This document shows, in pieces, positions 43,451 to 53,009 of a DNA stretch of 64,000 nt; the first letter of the stretch is position 1, and each line of letters begins with the position of its first letter. Made by a program: the position numbers and the translations under genes. Source of the stretch: Sphingobacteriaceae bacterium. GTDB taxonomy: Bacteria > Bacteroidota > Bacteroidia > B-17B0 > Aurantibacillaceae. The notes beneath the pieces were generated by a model. That model ran no database searches and had not been told where the DNA came from. It saw only the letters and a list, made by a program, of their open reading frames with translations. The stretch spans positions 248,001 through 312,000 of the forward strand of contig JADJLA010000018.1 in NCBI GenBank assembly GCA_016705695.1, given 5' to 3'.

Positions 43451-44433
43451 TGAAAGTAACTATTGACGGAATAGAAATTGATGTACCAAAGGGAACTACC
43501 ATTCTCCAAGCCGCTCGAATGATCGGGCCGGAAGTGGCACCTCCTACCATGTGTTATTACACCAAATTAAAAACAAGCGGTGGATATTGCAGAACATGTA
43601 TTGTAAAAGTTACAAAAGGAAGTACGCAAAATCCTAACCCAATGCCAAAACCCGTGGCTTCGTGCAGAACTGAAGTGATGGATGGTATGGAAGTGCAAAA
43701 TATTACATCCCCCGAAATATTAGAAGCTCGTAAAGGCGTTGTTGAATTTTTATTGATCAATCATCCTTTAGACTGCCCGGTGTGTGATCAAGCCGGCGAG
43801 TGCAAATTACAAGATCTTGGTTACGAACACGGCTCTGCAAAAACACGTTACGAATTCAAACGTCGTGAGTACGACATGATCGATATTGGCGATAAGATAA
43901 AATTACACATGACGCGTTGCATTTTATGTTATCGTTGTGTAAAAACTTGCGAACAGATAACCGATGGTCGCGTTCATGGTGTTGTACATCGTGGCGATGC
44001 TGCTGAAATTTCTACTTACATCGCAAAAGCAATTGATAACGAATTTTCAGGAAATGTAATTGACGTTTGCCCTGTAGGAGCATTAACCGATAAAACATTT
44101 CGTTTTAAACAACGTGTATGGTTCACAAAACCGGTTGACGCGCATCGTAGTTGCACAAAATGCTCGGGTAAAACTCGCGTATGGTTAAAAGGCGATGAGG
44201 TATTACGCGTTACGGCTCGTAAAGATCAGTGGGATGAGGTTGAAGAGTTTATTTGTAATTCTTGTCGTTACGATCACAAACAGGTGAGCGATTGGGTTAT
44301 TGAAGGGCCTTCAAAAATTAGCCGTCAAAGTGTGATCTCACAAAATCACTACGAGCATTTGAACGAGCTTAAGTTACAAGTATTAAAACAGCAAAAAGCT
44401 TTAGGCTTTATGCCATTAGATAAACGTCCGTAG
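43450..44433 (+). CDS. nuoG: NADH-quinone oxidoreductase subunit G, short form
   Basis: The 327 residues carry the 2Fe-2S ferredoxin domain (Cys motifs near 38-70), the His-Cys 4Fe-4S motif LINHPLDCPVCDQAGEC, two further 4Fe-4S sites (CILCYRCVKTCE, DVCPVGAL) and a partial molybdopterin-type 4Fe-4S domain (HRSCTKCSGKTRVW). It then stops, lacking the several-hundred-residue molybdopterin-like C-terminal domain of E. coli NuoG. The frame is clean to the end, so this is a native short form, common in Bacteroidota. Confidence 0.92.
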   Translation: MKVTIDGIEIDVPKGTTILQAARMIGPEVAPPTMCYYTKLKTSGGYCRTCIVKVTKGSTQNPNPMPKPVASCRTEVMDGMEVQNITSPEILEARKGVVEFLLINHPLDCPVCDQAGECKLQDLGYEHGSAKTRYEFKRREYDMIDIGDKIKLHMTRCILCYRCVKTCEQITDGRVHGVVHRGDAAEISTYIAKAIDNEFSGNVIDVCPVGALTDKTFRFKQRVWFTKPVDAHRSCTKCSGKTRVWLKGDEVLRVTARKDQWDEVEEFICNSCRYDHKQVSDWVIEGPSKISRQSVISQNHYEHLNELKLQVLKQQKALGFMPLDKRP

Positions 44434-44447
44434 CACTAAAAAAGAAT

Positions 44448-45503
44448 ATGATAAGTTTTATAATATATAAATTCATTGTTTGCGTTGTTGTATTCGGCCT
44501 TTCGTTAGGCGTTGCCGCATATGCAACTTTGTGGGAACGTAAGTTCGCTGCATTTTTACAAGACCGTGTTGGTCCGGATAAAGCTGGTTGGCATGGAATT
44601 TTGCAACCATTGGCCGACGGAGGAAAGATGTTCTTTAAAGAAGAGATCATTCCAAATGTTTCTAATCGCTTCTTATTTATTTTAGGGCCGAGTTTATTTA
44701 TGATGACGGCGTTAATGACTGGCTCTGTTATTCCTTGGGGTGCAGATTTTACAATGGATGGAAAAGTATACAGCGCACAGATCACAGATATAAACATTGG
44801 CGTGCTTTATTTATTTGGAGTTGTTTCGGTGGGAGTTTATGGGATCATGATCGGCGGTTGGGCATCCAATAATAAATTTGCTTTACTAGGGGCAATACGT
44901 GCATCATCGCAAATGATCAGTTACGAAATCGCTATGGGAATTTCGGTTATTGCTTTAGTAATTACTTCTGGAGGCACTTTAAGTTTAAGAGAAATTGTTG
45001 GGCAACAAGATGCGGGCGTTGCAAATATTGTTTGGCAGCCACTTGGGTTTTTAATTTTCTTTGTTTGCGCATTAGCAGAAACCAACCGTGCACCGTTCGA
45101 TCTACCGGAGTGTGAAAGCGAATTAGTTGGCGGATATCACACCGAGTATTCTTCAATGAAATTAGGATTGTTCTTATTTGCCGAATACATTAATATGTTC
45201 ATCTCTTCGGCAATTATGAGTTCATTTTATTTTGGAGGATTTAATTTCCCGTTTGCAGCAGAACTTTATAGTGCGATGGGATTAGAGGCCGGATCTTTCT
45301 GGATAACCTTAATTGGTTTCGGCGCCTTATTCACAAAAATATTTATGTTCATTTGTGTATTTATGTGGGTACGTTGGACATTACCACGTTTCCGTTACGA
45401 TCAGCTAATGAACTTAGGTTGGAAAATTTTGATACCTCTTTCGTTATTAAATTTAGCAATTACTGTTGTTGTAGAATTTTTTAGAGGGAACTTACATTTT
45501 TAA
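44448..45503 (+). CDS. nuoH: NADH-quinone oxidoreductase subunit H
   Basis: Membrane subunit joining the peripheral arm and forming the quinone channel, 351 residues with about eight transmembrane helices. Conserved loops are RVGPDKAGWHGILQPLADGG and ALAETNRAPFDLPECESELV followed by GYHTEYSSMK. A 97-bp gap follows, before nuoI. Confidence 0.95.
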   Translation: MISFIIYKFIVCVVVFGLSLGVAAYATLWERKFAAFLQDRVGPDKAGWHGILQPLADGGKMFFKEEIIPNVSNRFLFILGPSLFMMTALMTGSVIPWGADFTMDGKVYSAQITDINIGVLYLFGVVSVGVYGIMIGGWASNNKFALLGAIRASSQMISYEIAMGISVIALVITSGGTLSLREIVGQQDAGVANIVWQPLGFLIFFVCALAETNRAPFDLPECESELVGGYHTEYSSMKLGLFLFAEYINMFISSAIMSSFYFGGFNFPFAAELYSAMGLEAGSFWITLIGFGALFTKIFMFICVFMWVRWTLPRFRYDQLMNLGWKILIPLSLLNLAITVVVEFFRGNLHF

Positions 45504-45600
45504 GAATTTGAAAAAGGCATTTAATATACTGTGCAATAGGTAAGGCGAAGCAGACTTTTGGTACTTTTTGTAATTGTTGCAATAATAAAAGGAGAATAAA

Positions 45601-46212
45601 ATGGCAATTCAGTTAACAAATAGAAGTAAAGTTGTTTCAAATAAGGTGCAAACACCTATGGAGAAACTTTATTTGCCGGCGATTGTAAAAGGCATGCTTA
45701 TTACATTTAGCCACTTGTTCAAAAAAACACCTACGGTAAGATATCCTGATCAACTAAGATCAAGAGCGGGCATTTATCGCGGGCAACATGTTTTAAAGCG
45801 TGATGAAAATGGTGCTGAACGTTGTACGGCTTGCGGTATGTGCGCTGTGGCTTGTCCGGCCGAAGCAATTACCATGGAAAATGGCGAACGCAAAAAAGGA
45901 GAAGAGCATTTATACAGAGAAGAAAAATACGCTACAAAATATGAGATCAACATGTTGCGTTGTATCTTTTGCGGTTTGTGCGAAGAGGCTTGTCCTAAAG
46001 AAGCAATTTTCTTAACCGATAGAATTGTGGATGCAGAATACGAGCGCGATACATTTATTTACGGAAAAGATAAATTGGTTGAGAAAATAGACAAGCGCAT
46101 TGATGTAAGCATTCGCGAAACAAAAGAAGTTGCGGAGTTCAAAAAAATACCGGGGCTAAAGCACAACGAATTATTTGACAGTAGCAAACAATTAAAAAAA
46201 GGAAAACATTAA
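45601..46212 (+). CDS. nuoI: NADH-quinone oxidoreductase subunit I
   Basis: Ferredoxin-like subunit with 4Fe-4S clusters N6a and N6b: CTACGMCAVACPAEAI and CIFCGLCEEACPKEAIF. 203 residues. The start is preceded by AAAGGAGAATAAA, one of the few Shine-Dalgarno-like sites in the window. Confidence 0.96.
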   Translation: MAIQLTNRSKVVSNKVQTPMEKLYLPAIVKGMLITFSHLFKKTPTVRYPDQLRSRAGIYRGQHVLKRDENGAERCTACGMCAVACPAEAITMENGERKKGEEHLYREEKYATKYEINMLRCIFCGLCEEACPKEAIFLTDRIVDAEYERDTFIYGKDKLVEKIDKRIDVSIRETKEVAEFKKIPGLKHNELFDSSKQLKKGKH

Positions 46213-46221
46213 AATTAGAAT

Positions 46222-46737
46222 ATGTTAGGATACACAATAACGCAATGGCTTTTTGGAATACTTTCTTTCCTTGCGATCATGTTTGGATTATTAGTAGTGT
46301 TTAGCCGTAATCCGGTAAGCAGCGTATTATATTTGGTGCTTACTTTTTTCTGCATTGCGGGGCATTATTTATTAATGAACGCACAGTTTTTAGCTATAGT
46401 ACACGTTGTAGTTTACGCCGGAGCCATTATGGTACTTTTCCTTTTCATTATCATGCTCATGAATTTAAATGAAGATAGTGAGCCACAAAAGACTTGGCTT
46501 ACAAAGATCATTGCAGCGGTTGCAGGAGGAATGATGTTATTTGTTCTAGTTGGTTCTTTAAAAGGATCTGAACAGCTTTCTTTAAGTGTGAGCGGCTCTC
46601 CACAAATAGGATTAGTAAAAAACTTAGGACAAGTACTATTCAAAGACTTTTTATTTCCATTCGAGATCGCCTCAATTTTATTATTGGCAGCTTTAGTGGG
46701 GGCAATATTAATTGGTAAAAAAGAAGCGAAATCATGA
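46222..46737 (+). CDS. nuoJ: NADH-quinone oxidoreductase subunit J
   Basis: Membrane subunit, 171 residues with five transmembrane helices and the conserved stretch IVHVVVYAGAIMVLFLFIIM. Its stop overlaps the nuoK start by four bases (ATGA). Confidence 0.94.
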   Translation: MLGYTITQWLFGILSFLAIMFGLLVVFSRNPVSSVLYLVLTFFCIAGHYLLMNAQFLAIVHVVVYAGAIMVLFLFIIMLMNLNEDSEPQKTWLTKIIAAVAGGMMLFVLVGSLKGSEQLSLSVSGSPQIGLVKNLGQVLFKDFLFPFEIASILLLAALVGAILIGKKEAKS

Positions 46738-47045
46738 TCAACGGAATTTCAATAAACTATTACATATTACTAAGTGCTATTTTATTCATTATTGGATCAA
46801 TTGGTGTAATGGCACGTCGTAACTCTATCATTATTTTTATGTGTATTGAGTTAATGCTTAATGCGGTTAATTTATTATTGGTATCGTTCAGCACTTTACA
46901 TAACGATGCAAAAGGACAAGTGTTTGTATTTTTTATTATGGCAGTGGCCGCGGCGGAAGTTGCAGTGGGCTTAGCTATTTTAAGTATGATCTACAGAAAT
47001 GTAAAAAGTATTGACACACAGTTATTAAGTAATTTAAAGAATTAG
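46734..47045 (+). CDS. nuoK: NADH-quinone oxidoreductase subunit K
   Basis: Small antiporter-like membrane subunit, 103 residues and three helices, with the conserved Glu residues in FMCIELMLNAVNLLLV and VAAAEVAVGLAI. One base separates it from nuoL. Confidence 0.95.
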   Translation: MINGISINYYILLSAILFIIGSIGVMARRNSIIIFMCIELMLNAVNLLLVSFSTLHNDAKGQVFVFFIMAVAAAEVAVGLAILSMIYRNVKSIDTQLLSNLKN

Positions 47046-47046
47046 T

Positions 47047-48932
47047 ATGATCAAGTTAGTTGGTTTAATACCATTTTTTCCGCTTATTGGATTTTTAATA
47101 AACGGCTTCTTTGGAAAGAAGTTGAGTAAATCGCTTTCAGGCCTTATTGCTTGTTCAGCTATTTTAGCTTCGTTTATTTTATCGGTTGGTATTTTTATAG
47201 AGGCTCGTCATCTACCTGAGCATTCACAAATAGTAAATTTATTTTCATGGATCAATGCCGGAGTTTAAATATTCCGTTTGAGTTTGTGGTGGATCCTCTT
47301 TCAACTTGGTTCTTATTGATCATCACCGGCATCGGATTTTTAATTCATGTATATTCAACTTCGTACATGCATGATGATGAAGGTTTCTCGCGCTTCTTCA
47401 CGTATTTGAATTTATTTGTATTCTTCATGTTACTTTTAGTATTAGGAAATAATTTCCTGATTATGTTCGTAGGTTGGGAAGGGGTAGGATTATGTTCGTA
47501 CTTATTAATTGGTTTTTGGTTCAAGAATACGGATTACAATAATGCAGCACGCAAAGCATTTATCATGAATCGTATTGGTGATCTTGGATTTTTACTAGGG
47601 ATACTTTTAATTTTTGTAACGTTTGGCAGCACAAGTTTTGATCAGGTATTTTCAAAAGCTGGAACCGCTGAACATGGAACTATTACTGCTATAGCTTTAT
47701 TATTATTTATTGGTGCCATGGGTAAATCGGCACAAATTCCTTTGTACACTTGGTTGCCTGATGCTATGGCGGGACCAACACCTGTTTCAGCACTCATCCA
47801 CGCTGCAACCATGGTTACCGCCGGTATTTATATGATCACACGCGCAAATGTATTTTATTCAATAAGCGAAACAGCATCTGCAGTTGTTGCAGTAGTTGGT
47901 GTGGCTACGGCGTTATTTGCAGCAACAATTGGTTTGTTTCAAAACGACATCAAAAAAATATTGGCGTACTCAACCGTATCTCAACTAGGATTGATGTTCT
48001 TAGGATTAGGAGTTGGCGCATACAGTTCTTCCGTATTTCACGTAACAACACACGCGTTCTTTAAAGCTTTATTATTCTTAGGCGCAGGTTCTGTTATTCA
48101 TGCCATGGGTGGAGAGCAAGATGTTCGCAAAATGGGTGGATTGAAAAAGGCATTACCGATAACATTTATGACCATGCTCTTGGGAACAATTGCGATAAGC
48201 GGTGTTCCGGGTTTCTCTGGTTTCTTTTCAAAAGATGAAATTTTAGCACACACGTATGAGCACAGTCCAACCTTATGGTTCTTTGGAATGTTAACTTCCA
48301 TGCTTACTGCATTTTATATGTTCCGTTTAATGTTCTTAACCTTCTGGGGAAGTTTTAGAGGAACAAAAGAACAACACCATCATTTACATGAATCTCCAAA
48401 GGCGATGACGTTCCCTTTAGTTATTCTCGCCATTCTTTCGGTATTAGGTGGTGTTTTAGGCCTACCACATTTCTGGGGCTTCCACAATTTTATTGGCGAT
48501 CATTTAGAACCATTGATCTTACGTAAAAATCCAAGCACATTACCTCACGATACAGAGTGGATGTTAATGGGCATTGCTTCGGTGGCAGCTTTAGCAATAA
48601 TTTATGTTGCATATATCATTTATCGCCAGCGTAATATTATTCCTTTGAACGAGAACGATAAGATGCCGGCATTGCAAAAAACCATTTACAACAAATATTA
48701 TGTAGATGAAATTTACGATGCGATCGTTAGAAAACCTTTAGATGCCATTTCAACTGTGTTCTACAAATTTGTAGACAAGCAAATTATTGATGGTATAGTT
48801 GAAGGAGTAGGAAGTTCAGTAAAAGGAATTGGCAGCGTTGTAAGATTAGCGCAACAAGGTGATATTAGTTTTTACATCATCACCATGATGCTTGGGGTGA
48901 TTGGTATTTTGTTATTTACATTTTTATTATAA
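47047..48932 (+). CDS. nuoL: NADH-quinone oxidoreductase subunit L, frameshifted in this sequence
   Basis: Distal antiporter-like proton-pumping subunit. The first frame (47047-47268) gives the N-terminal 73 residues to LFSWINAG and then stops; the rest continues in another frame to 48932 (SLNIPFEFVVDPLSTWF, GKSAQIPLYTWLPDAMAGPT in parts, and so on). Adding one A near 47262 joins GCC-GGA-AGT-TTA and restores about 628 residues. Both parts are well conserved, so a sequencing indel is the likely cause. Confidence 0.93.
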
Positions 48933-48949
48933 TTAATTAGAGAGATCGT

Positions 48950-50415
48950 ATGTTAGCAGGTTCATTAATAATATTTCCTTTAATCGCTGCCTTATTGGTA
49001 TTTATGGCAAAGGGCAAAGGAGCCCGAAACCTGGCCTTAGGCTTTTCGATATTGCAATTTGCATTATCGCTAGTGGCTTTGTTCCAGTTTAAACACAATC
49101 CGGCATCTCAGCATTTACTTTTGAATTGCACTTGGGTAAAATCGCTTGGAATTAATTTTGCTGTTGGCTTAGATGGTTTTGCGATATTGCTTGTGCTGCT
49201 CACAACATTTTTAGTTCCGCTTATCATTGTTACTTCTTTTAAAAACACATACGAGCGCGAAAATATATTTTACGGACTCATTTTATTAATGCAAATGGCA
49301 TTAGTTGGCGTGTTTATGGCCAATGATGGATTTTTATTTTACGTGTTTTGGGAATTAGCACTCATCCCAATTTATTTTATTTGTTTAATGTGGGGTGGAG
49401 AGAATAGAGGAAAGATCACTTTTAAATTTTTTCGTGTACACCGTTACTTGGGTCATTATTTATGTTGGTTGGCCTAGTGTATTTGTACAATCATTCGACA
49501 TCTTTAGCGGGAACAAAATCATGGGCCATCCAAGATCTTATTAACTCAGGAAGAAGTTTAGCTGAAGGACAGCAAAGCATTATTTTCTGGCTCATCTTTA
49601 TTGCCTTTGCTATTAAAATGCCAATTTTCCCTTTTCATACATGGCAACCCGATACTTACGTAACAGCACCAACACAAGGAACAATGTTGCTGTCGGGTAT
49701 CATGGCAAAAATGGGAACGTTTGGGGTAATGAAATGGTTATTGCCAATTGTGCCGTTAGGAATTGAAAAATGGGGAGGGGTTGCTATTGGGCTTTCTATC
49801 GCGGGAGTTATTTACGGTTCTTGTATAGCCATTGTACAAAAAGATTATAAACGTTTAATTGCCTATTCATCTTTTGCACACGTTGGATTAATTGGTGCCG
49901 GAATTTTAACGGCAACTGCACAAGGTTTACAAGGAGCAATGTTGCAAATGGTTGCGCACGGTATAAACGCGGTTGGATTATTTTTGATCGCCGATATTTT
50001 ATTGCGTCATACAGGCACACGCGATATGGATAAACTAGGAGGCATTAGAAGCATGAACGGAAATTTTGCTGTACTCTTTTTAATTGTGATGTTGGGCGCT
50101 GTTGCACTACCATTAACGAGCGGCTTTCCGGGAGAATTTTTATTGATCAATGGTGTTTTCCAATTTAGCGCAACTGCCGCAGCATTTGCAGGCTTATCGG
50201 TAATATTAGGCGCAGTATACATGTTGCGAAGTTATCAAGCAATTATGTTGGGCGAGAGAAAAGACAGTCATAATGCGTTTGGACCGTTAGACGGAAGCGA
50301 TAAAGCAGTTTTAATTATTATTTGCGCGGCTATTATTGGCTTTGGTATTTATCCAAAAGCGATAACCGACATTGCAGAACCTGCAGTAAAAGCGTTAATG
50401 CAGAACTTAAAGTAA
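48950..50415 (+). CDS. nuoM: NADH-quinone oxidoreductase subunit M, frameshifted in this sequence
   Basis: Antiporter-like proton-pumping subunit. The first part (48950 to about 49430) reads to GGENRGKITFKFF and the second part (from about 49450) reads GSLFMLVGLVYLYN and continues through FPFHTWQPDTYVTAPTQG to 50415. The expected junction FKFFVYTVTGSLFML is recovered if one T is removed from the T6 run at 49427-49432 and one from 49448-49449. Two nearby extra bases in an otherwise intact operon suggest base-call errors. Confidence 0.92.
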
Positions 50416-50427
50416 GATTATAAAGAC

Positions 50428-51819
50428 ATGAAAGGATTTTTAGTAATAAGTGCACTGGGAGTTATAGCCATGTTGGCTGAGGTATTTAAATTCAAAAAAA
50501 TACTTTTACCCATAGTTGTACTTGGAATTTTAGCAGCGTATGCTTTAAACTTTATGGAGTGGGAACATTCCTACAGTATTTCGTATTTCCAGAACATGAT
50601 AGCTTTTGATAAAGTTGCGCTTGCGTTTTCGGGTGTAATTTTAATTACCGCTTTCTTCTGGTTCATTTTAGCAAATAGCGATTACGAAAACCAGCCACAC
50701 ATGGTAGATCACTATGCTTTGGTATTATTTGCAATTACCGGCGCATTGATGATGACCGCCTTTACAAACATGACCACCTTATTTATGGGCATCGAGATCA
50801 TGAGCATTCCACTTTACGTTTTAGCAGCCAGTAAAAAGAATAAAATAAATAGTAACGAAGCAGGTTTTAAATACCTTATCATGGGATCTTTTGCAAGTGC
50901 GTTCTTATTATTTGGTATCGCGTTGATTTATGGAGCTACCGGAACATTTGACCTCAATGAGATCCGCGCATACATCGCCTCTAACCCAGGCAACATGCCT
51001 TCGTTCTTTTACGCTGGTGTAATAATGATGTTGATCGCTATGTGCTTTAAAGTATCTGCAGCACCTTTTCATTTTTGGGCTCCGGATGTGTATCATGGTT
51101 CGCCAACAATTATTACAGCACTCATGAGCACGGTAGTAAAAACTGCTGCGTTCGCTGCCTTCATGCGTTTATTTATGATAGGCTTTAACGGCGTAAATGA
51201 AACATGGACAGGAATTCTAGTTGTAGTGATCGCACTTTCGTTAGTTGTTTCAAATATTACAGCAGCTGTTCAAACCAATGTAAAACGCGTGTTAGCTTAC
51301 TCAAGTATTAGTCATGCTGCATTTATGTTGATGGTAATTTTAGCTAACGTAAGAACAAACCTTTCAGTAAATGCAATTTTGTATTATTCTTTGGCCTACT
51401 CTATCGGAAGCATTACCGCTTTTGGAGTTTTAAATGCCGTAACAAAATATGGCAACGAAAATTTCGAAGAATTTAACGGCCTCGGAAAACGTAGTCCTTT
51501 ATTAGCATTATGCATGACCATTGCTATGCTTTCTCTTGCAGGAATTCCTATCACCGCCGGTTTTTTCGCAAAGTATTTTGTGTTCACTGCTATGATGACA
51601 ACAACCTACAAATGGTTATTGATCTTAGCTGTATTAACTTCTGCAGTTGGTGTGTATTATTATTTCAAAGTGATCATCGCCATGTACTTTAAACCTGCAG
51701 CAAACGAAGAGCCTGTCCATATTGACATGGGAAGCAAAATGGTTGTTGTTTTAACAGCGCTTATCACCATTATAATTGGAGTAGTTCCTAGCCTGATTGC
51801 CGAAATGTTTACCGTTTAA
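50428..51819 (+). CDS. nuoN: NADH-quinone oxidoreductase subunit N
   Basis: Third antiporter-like subunit, 463 residues with about 14 transmembrane helices and the motifs MEIMSIPLYVLAAS near residue 128, FKVSAAPFHFWAPDVYHGSP near 208 and the broken-helix Lys region near 288-298 (VKRVLAYSSISHAAFM). It ends 6 bp before the Rossmann-fold gene, so transcription very likely continues. Confidence 0.95.
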   Translation: MKGFLVISALGVIAMLAEVFKFKKILLPIVVLGILAAYALNFMEWEHSYSISYFQNMIAFDKVALAFSGVILITAFFWFILANSDYENQPHMVDHYALVLFAITGALMMTAFTNMTTLFMGIEIMSIPLYVLAASKKNKINSNEAGFKYLIMGSFASAFLLFGIALIYGATGTFDLNEIRAYIASNPGNMPSFFYAGVIMMLIAMCFKVSAAPFHFWAPDVYHGSPTIITALMSTVVKTAAFAAFMRLFMIGFNGVNETWTGILVVVIALSLVVSNITAAVQTNVKRVLAYSSISHAAFMLMVILANVRTNLSVNAILYYSLAYSIGSITAFGVLNAVTKYGNENFEEFNGLGKRSPLLALCMTIAMLSLAGIPITAGFFAKYFVFTAMMTTTYKWLLILAVLTSAVGVYYYFKVIIAMYFKPAANEEPVHIDMGSKMVVVLTALITIIIGVVPSLIAEMFTV

Positions 51820-51825
51820 AGCTAA

Positions 51826-52470
51826 ATGAAAGCGCTTGTAATTGGCTCTACAGGATTGGTTGGCGAGCATTTGTTGCAATTGCTTGAACTTGACAATCGC
51901 TTTACCTCTGTTACAGCATTGGTTCGTAAACCCGGAGCAATTAGATCAACAAAAATCAATTACGAATTTTTTGATTTTGACAACATGAACGGCGCTTTAC
52001 TGACTGGAGATGTGCTTTTTTGTGCTTTAGGAACCACACGAAAAAAGGCCGGAAGTAAAGAGGCGCAATATAAAATAGACCTCACATACAATTATGAAGC
52101 TGCGAAACTCGCAAAGCAAAATGGCGTTACTGTTTTAGCACACGTTTCGTCGCTCGGCGCCAACTCAAGCAGTTCAAATTTTTATTTGCAAGTAAAAGGA
52201 AAACTGGAAGACAACTTGAAGGCTATAGGTTTTGATAGAACTATAATTGTTCGACCTTCATTTATTTTAGGAGATAGAAAAGAGTTTAGATTGGGCGAAA
52301 AGATAGGTATAGTTATAATGAAAGCATTAGCCTTTTTAATGCAAGGCCCTCTTAAAAAATACCGAGGCGTACAGGCAGCAAAAATTGCGAAATGTATGAT
52401 AGAAGAAAGCTGTAACGCGTCAAATAAGGGCTTTGTTATACTAGAAAGCGATAAAATACAAGTTTATTAA
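51826..52470 (+). CDS. NAD(P)-binding Rossmann-fold protein (atypical SDR)
   Basis: The 214 residues begin with the glycine motif VIGSTGLVGEHLL, followed by ALVRKPGA and FCALGTTRKKAGS, and match atypical short-chain dehydrogenases of the HTATIP2/NmrA kind; a short-chain catalytic YxxxK is present as YLQVKGK. No membrane segment. It starts 6 bp after nuoN and its TAA overlaps the haemoglobin ATG (TAATG), which places it in the extended nuo transcript. Substrate unknown. Confidence 0.82.
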   Translation: MKALVIGSTGLVGEHLLQLLELDNRFTSVTALVRKPGAIRSTKINYEFFDFDNMNGALLTGDVLFCALGTTRKKAGSKEAQYKIDLTYNYEAAKLAKQNGVTVLAHVSSLGANSSSSNFYLQVKGKLEDNLKAIGFDRTIIVRPSFILGDRKEFRLGEKIGIVIMKALAFLMQGPLKKYRGVQAAKIAKCMIEESCNASNKGFVILESDKIQVY

Positions 52471-52841
52471 TGAAAGCACTTCCGGATATTGATACTAAAG
52501 AACGCATTGAGCAAATGATGCGCTCGTTTTATGCCTCTCTTCTAACTAATGAAGATATAAAACCTGTATTTGCCAATACCGATTTTGAAAAACACATGCC
52601 ACAAATGACCGCGTTTTGGAGTTTTATATTATTAGATGAAGAGGGTTACAAAAGCAATGTGTTTGATAAACATGCGGACCTTCCAATCAAAAAAGAACAC
52701 TTTGCTATTTGGTTAAAACACTTCGAAGACAATATAAAAAACCAATTTTCCGGTCCCAAGGCAGATCTTGCATTGCAAAGAGCCCAATTAATAGCCTATA
52801 CTTTTGAGAGTAAGTTAAAAGCTATGGGTAAAATATACTGA
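52470..52841 (+). CDS. Group III truncated haemoglobin
   Basis: A 123-residue haem protein of the 2-over-2 globin class III. Visible features are DIDTKERIEQMMRSFYASLL, the B-E region with FWSFILLDE, and the proximal His in KKEHFAIWLKHFEDN near residue 75. It would bind O2 or NO in the cytoplasm. It is the last gene of the run nuoA-N, Rossmann protein, haemoglobin, so a role in protecting the respiratory chain from NO or in oxygen handling is an attractive inference. Confidence 0.85.
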   Translation: MKALPDIDTKERIEQMMRSFYASLLTNEDIKPVFANTDFEKHMPQMTAFWSFILLDEEGYKSNVFDKHADLPIKKEHFAIWLKHFEDNIKNQFSGPKADLALQRAQLIAYTFESKLKAMGKIY

Positions 52842-52936
52842 AACTCATCAGGTTTACGAATGTAAACGTGCCTAGTTTCAGTTATACCGGACAACTCAAA
52901 ATAAATATTTCCGAAAACCTGAGTTGCTTCGGTATA
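52837..52936 (+). repeat. Two tandem nested hairpins after the haemoglobin gene
   Basis: Hairpin 1: ACTGAAACT (52837-52845) with AGTTTCAGT (52874-52882), inner stem GTTTAC/GTAAAC (52852-52867). Hairpin 2: TATACCG (52883-52889) with CGGTATA (52930-52936), inner stem CAACTCA/TGAGTTG (52892-52898, 52920-52926). The first overlaps the stop codon. There is no T-run, so they are not simple terminators. Confidence 0.7.
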
Positions 52937-52998
52937 GATTAAAAACCCTTTGTTAATAATAGGTAGTCCTTTAACACATCTTGTTTTTGGGTTTTAAA

Positions 52999-53006
52999 TA
53001 CATTTG
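52999..53006 (+). promoter_or_regulatory. -7 promoter box TACATTTG of the OmpA lipoprotein
   Basis: Perfect TAnnTTTG with 3 bp to ATG 53010; a TTG lies about 16 bp upstream. Predicts a leaderless mRNA. Confidence 0.65.
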
Positions 53007-53009
53007 GGC

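Noticed and set aside
43450..44433. Truncated nuoG pseudogene
   Set aside because: The frame is clean, the stop is followed closely by nuoH, and short NuoG without the molybdopterin-like domain is normal in Bacteroidota.
47247..48932. Independent gene starting at ATG 47247
   Set aside because: It overlaps nuoL in another frame and continues NuoL exactly; it is the second half of a frameshifted gene.
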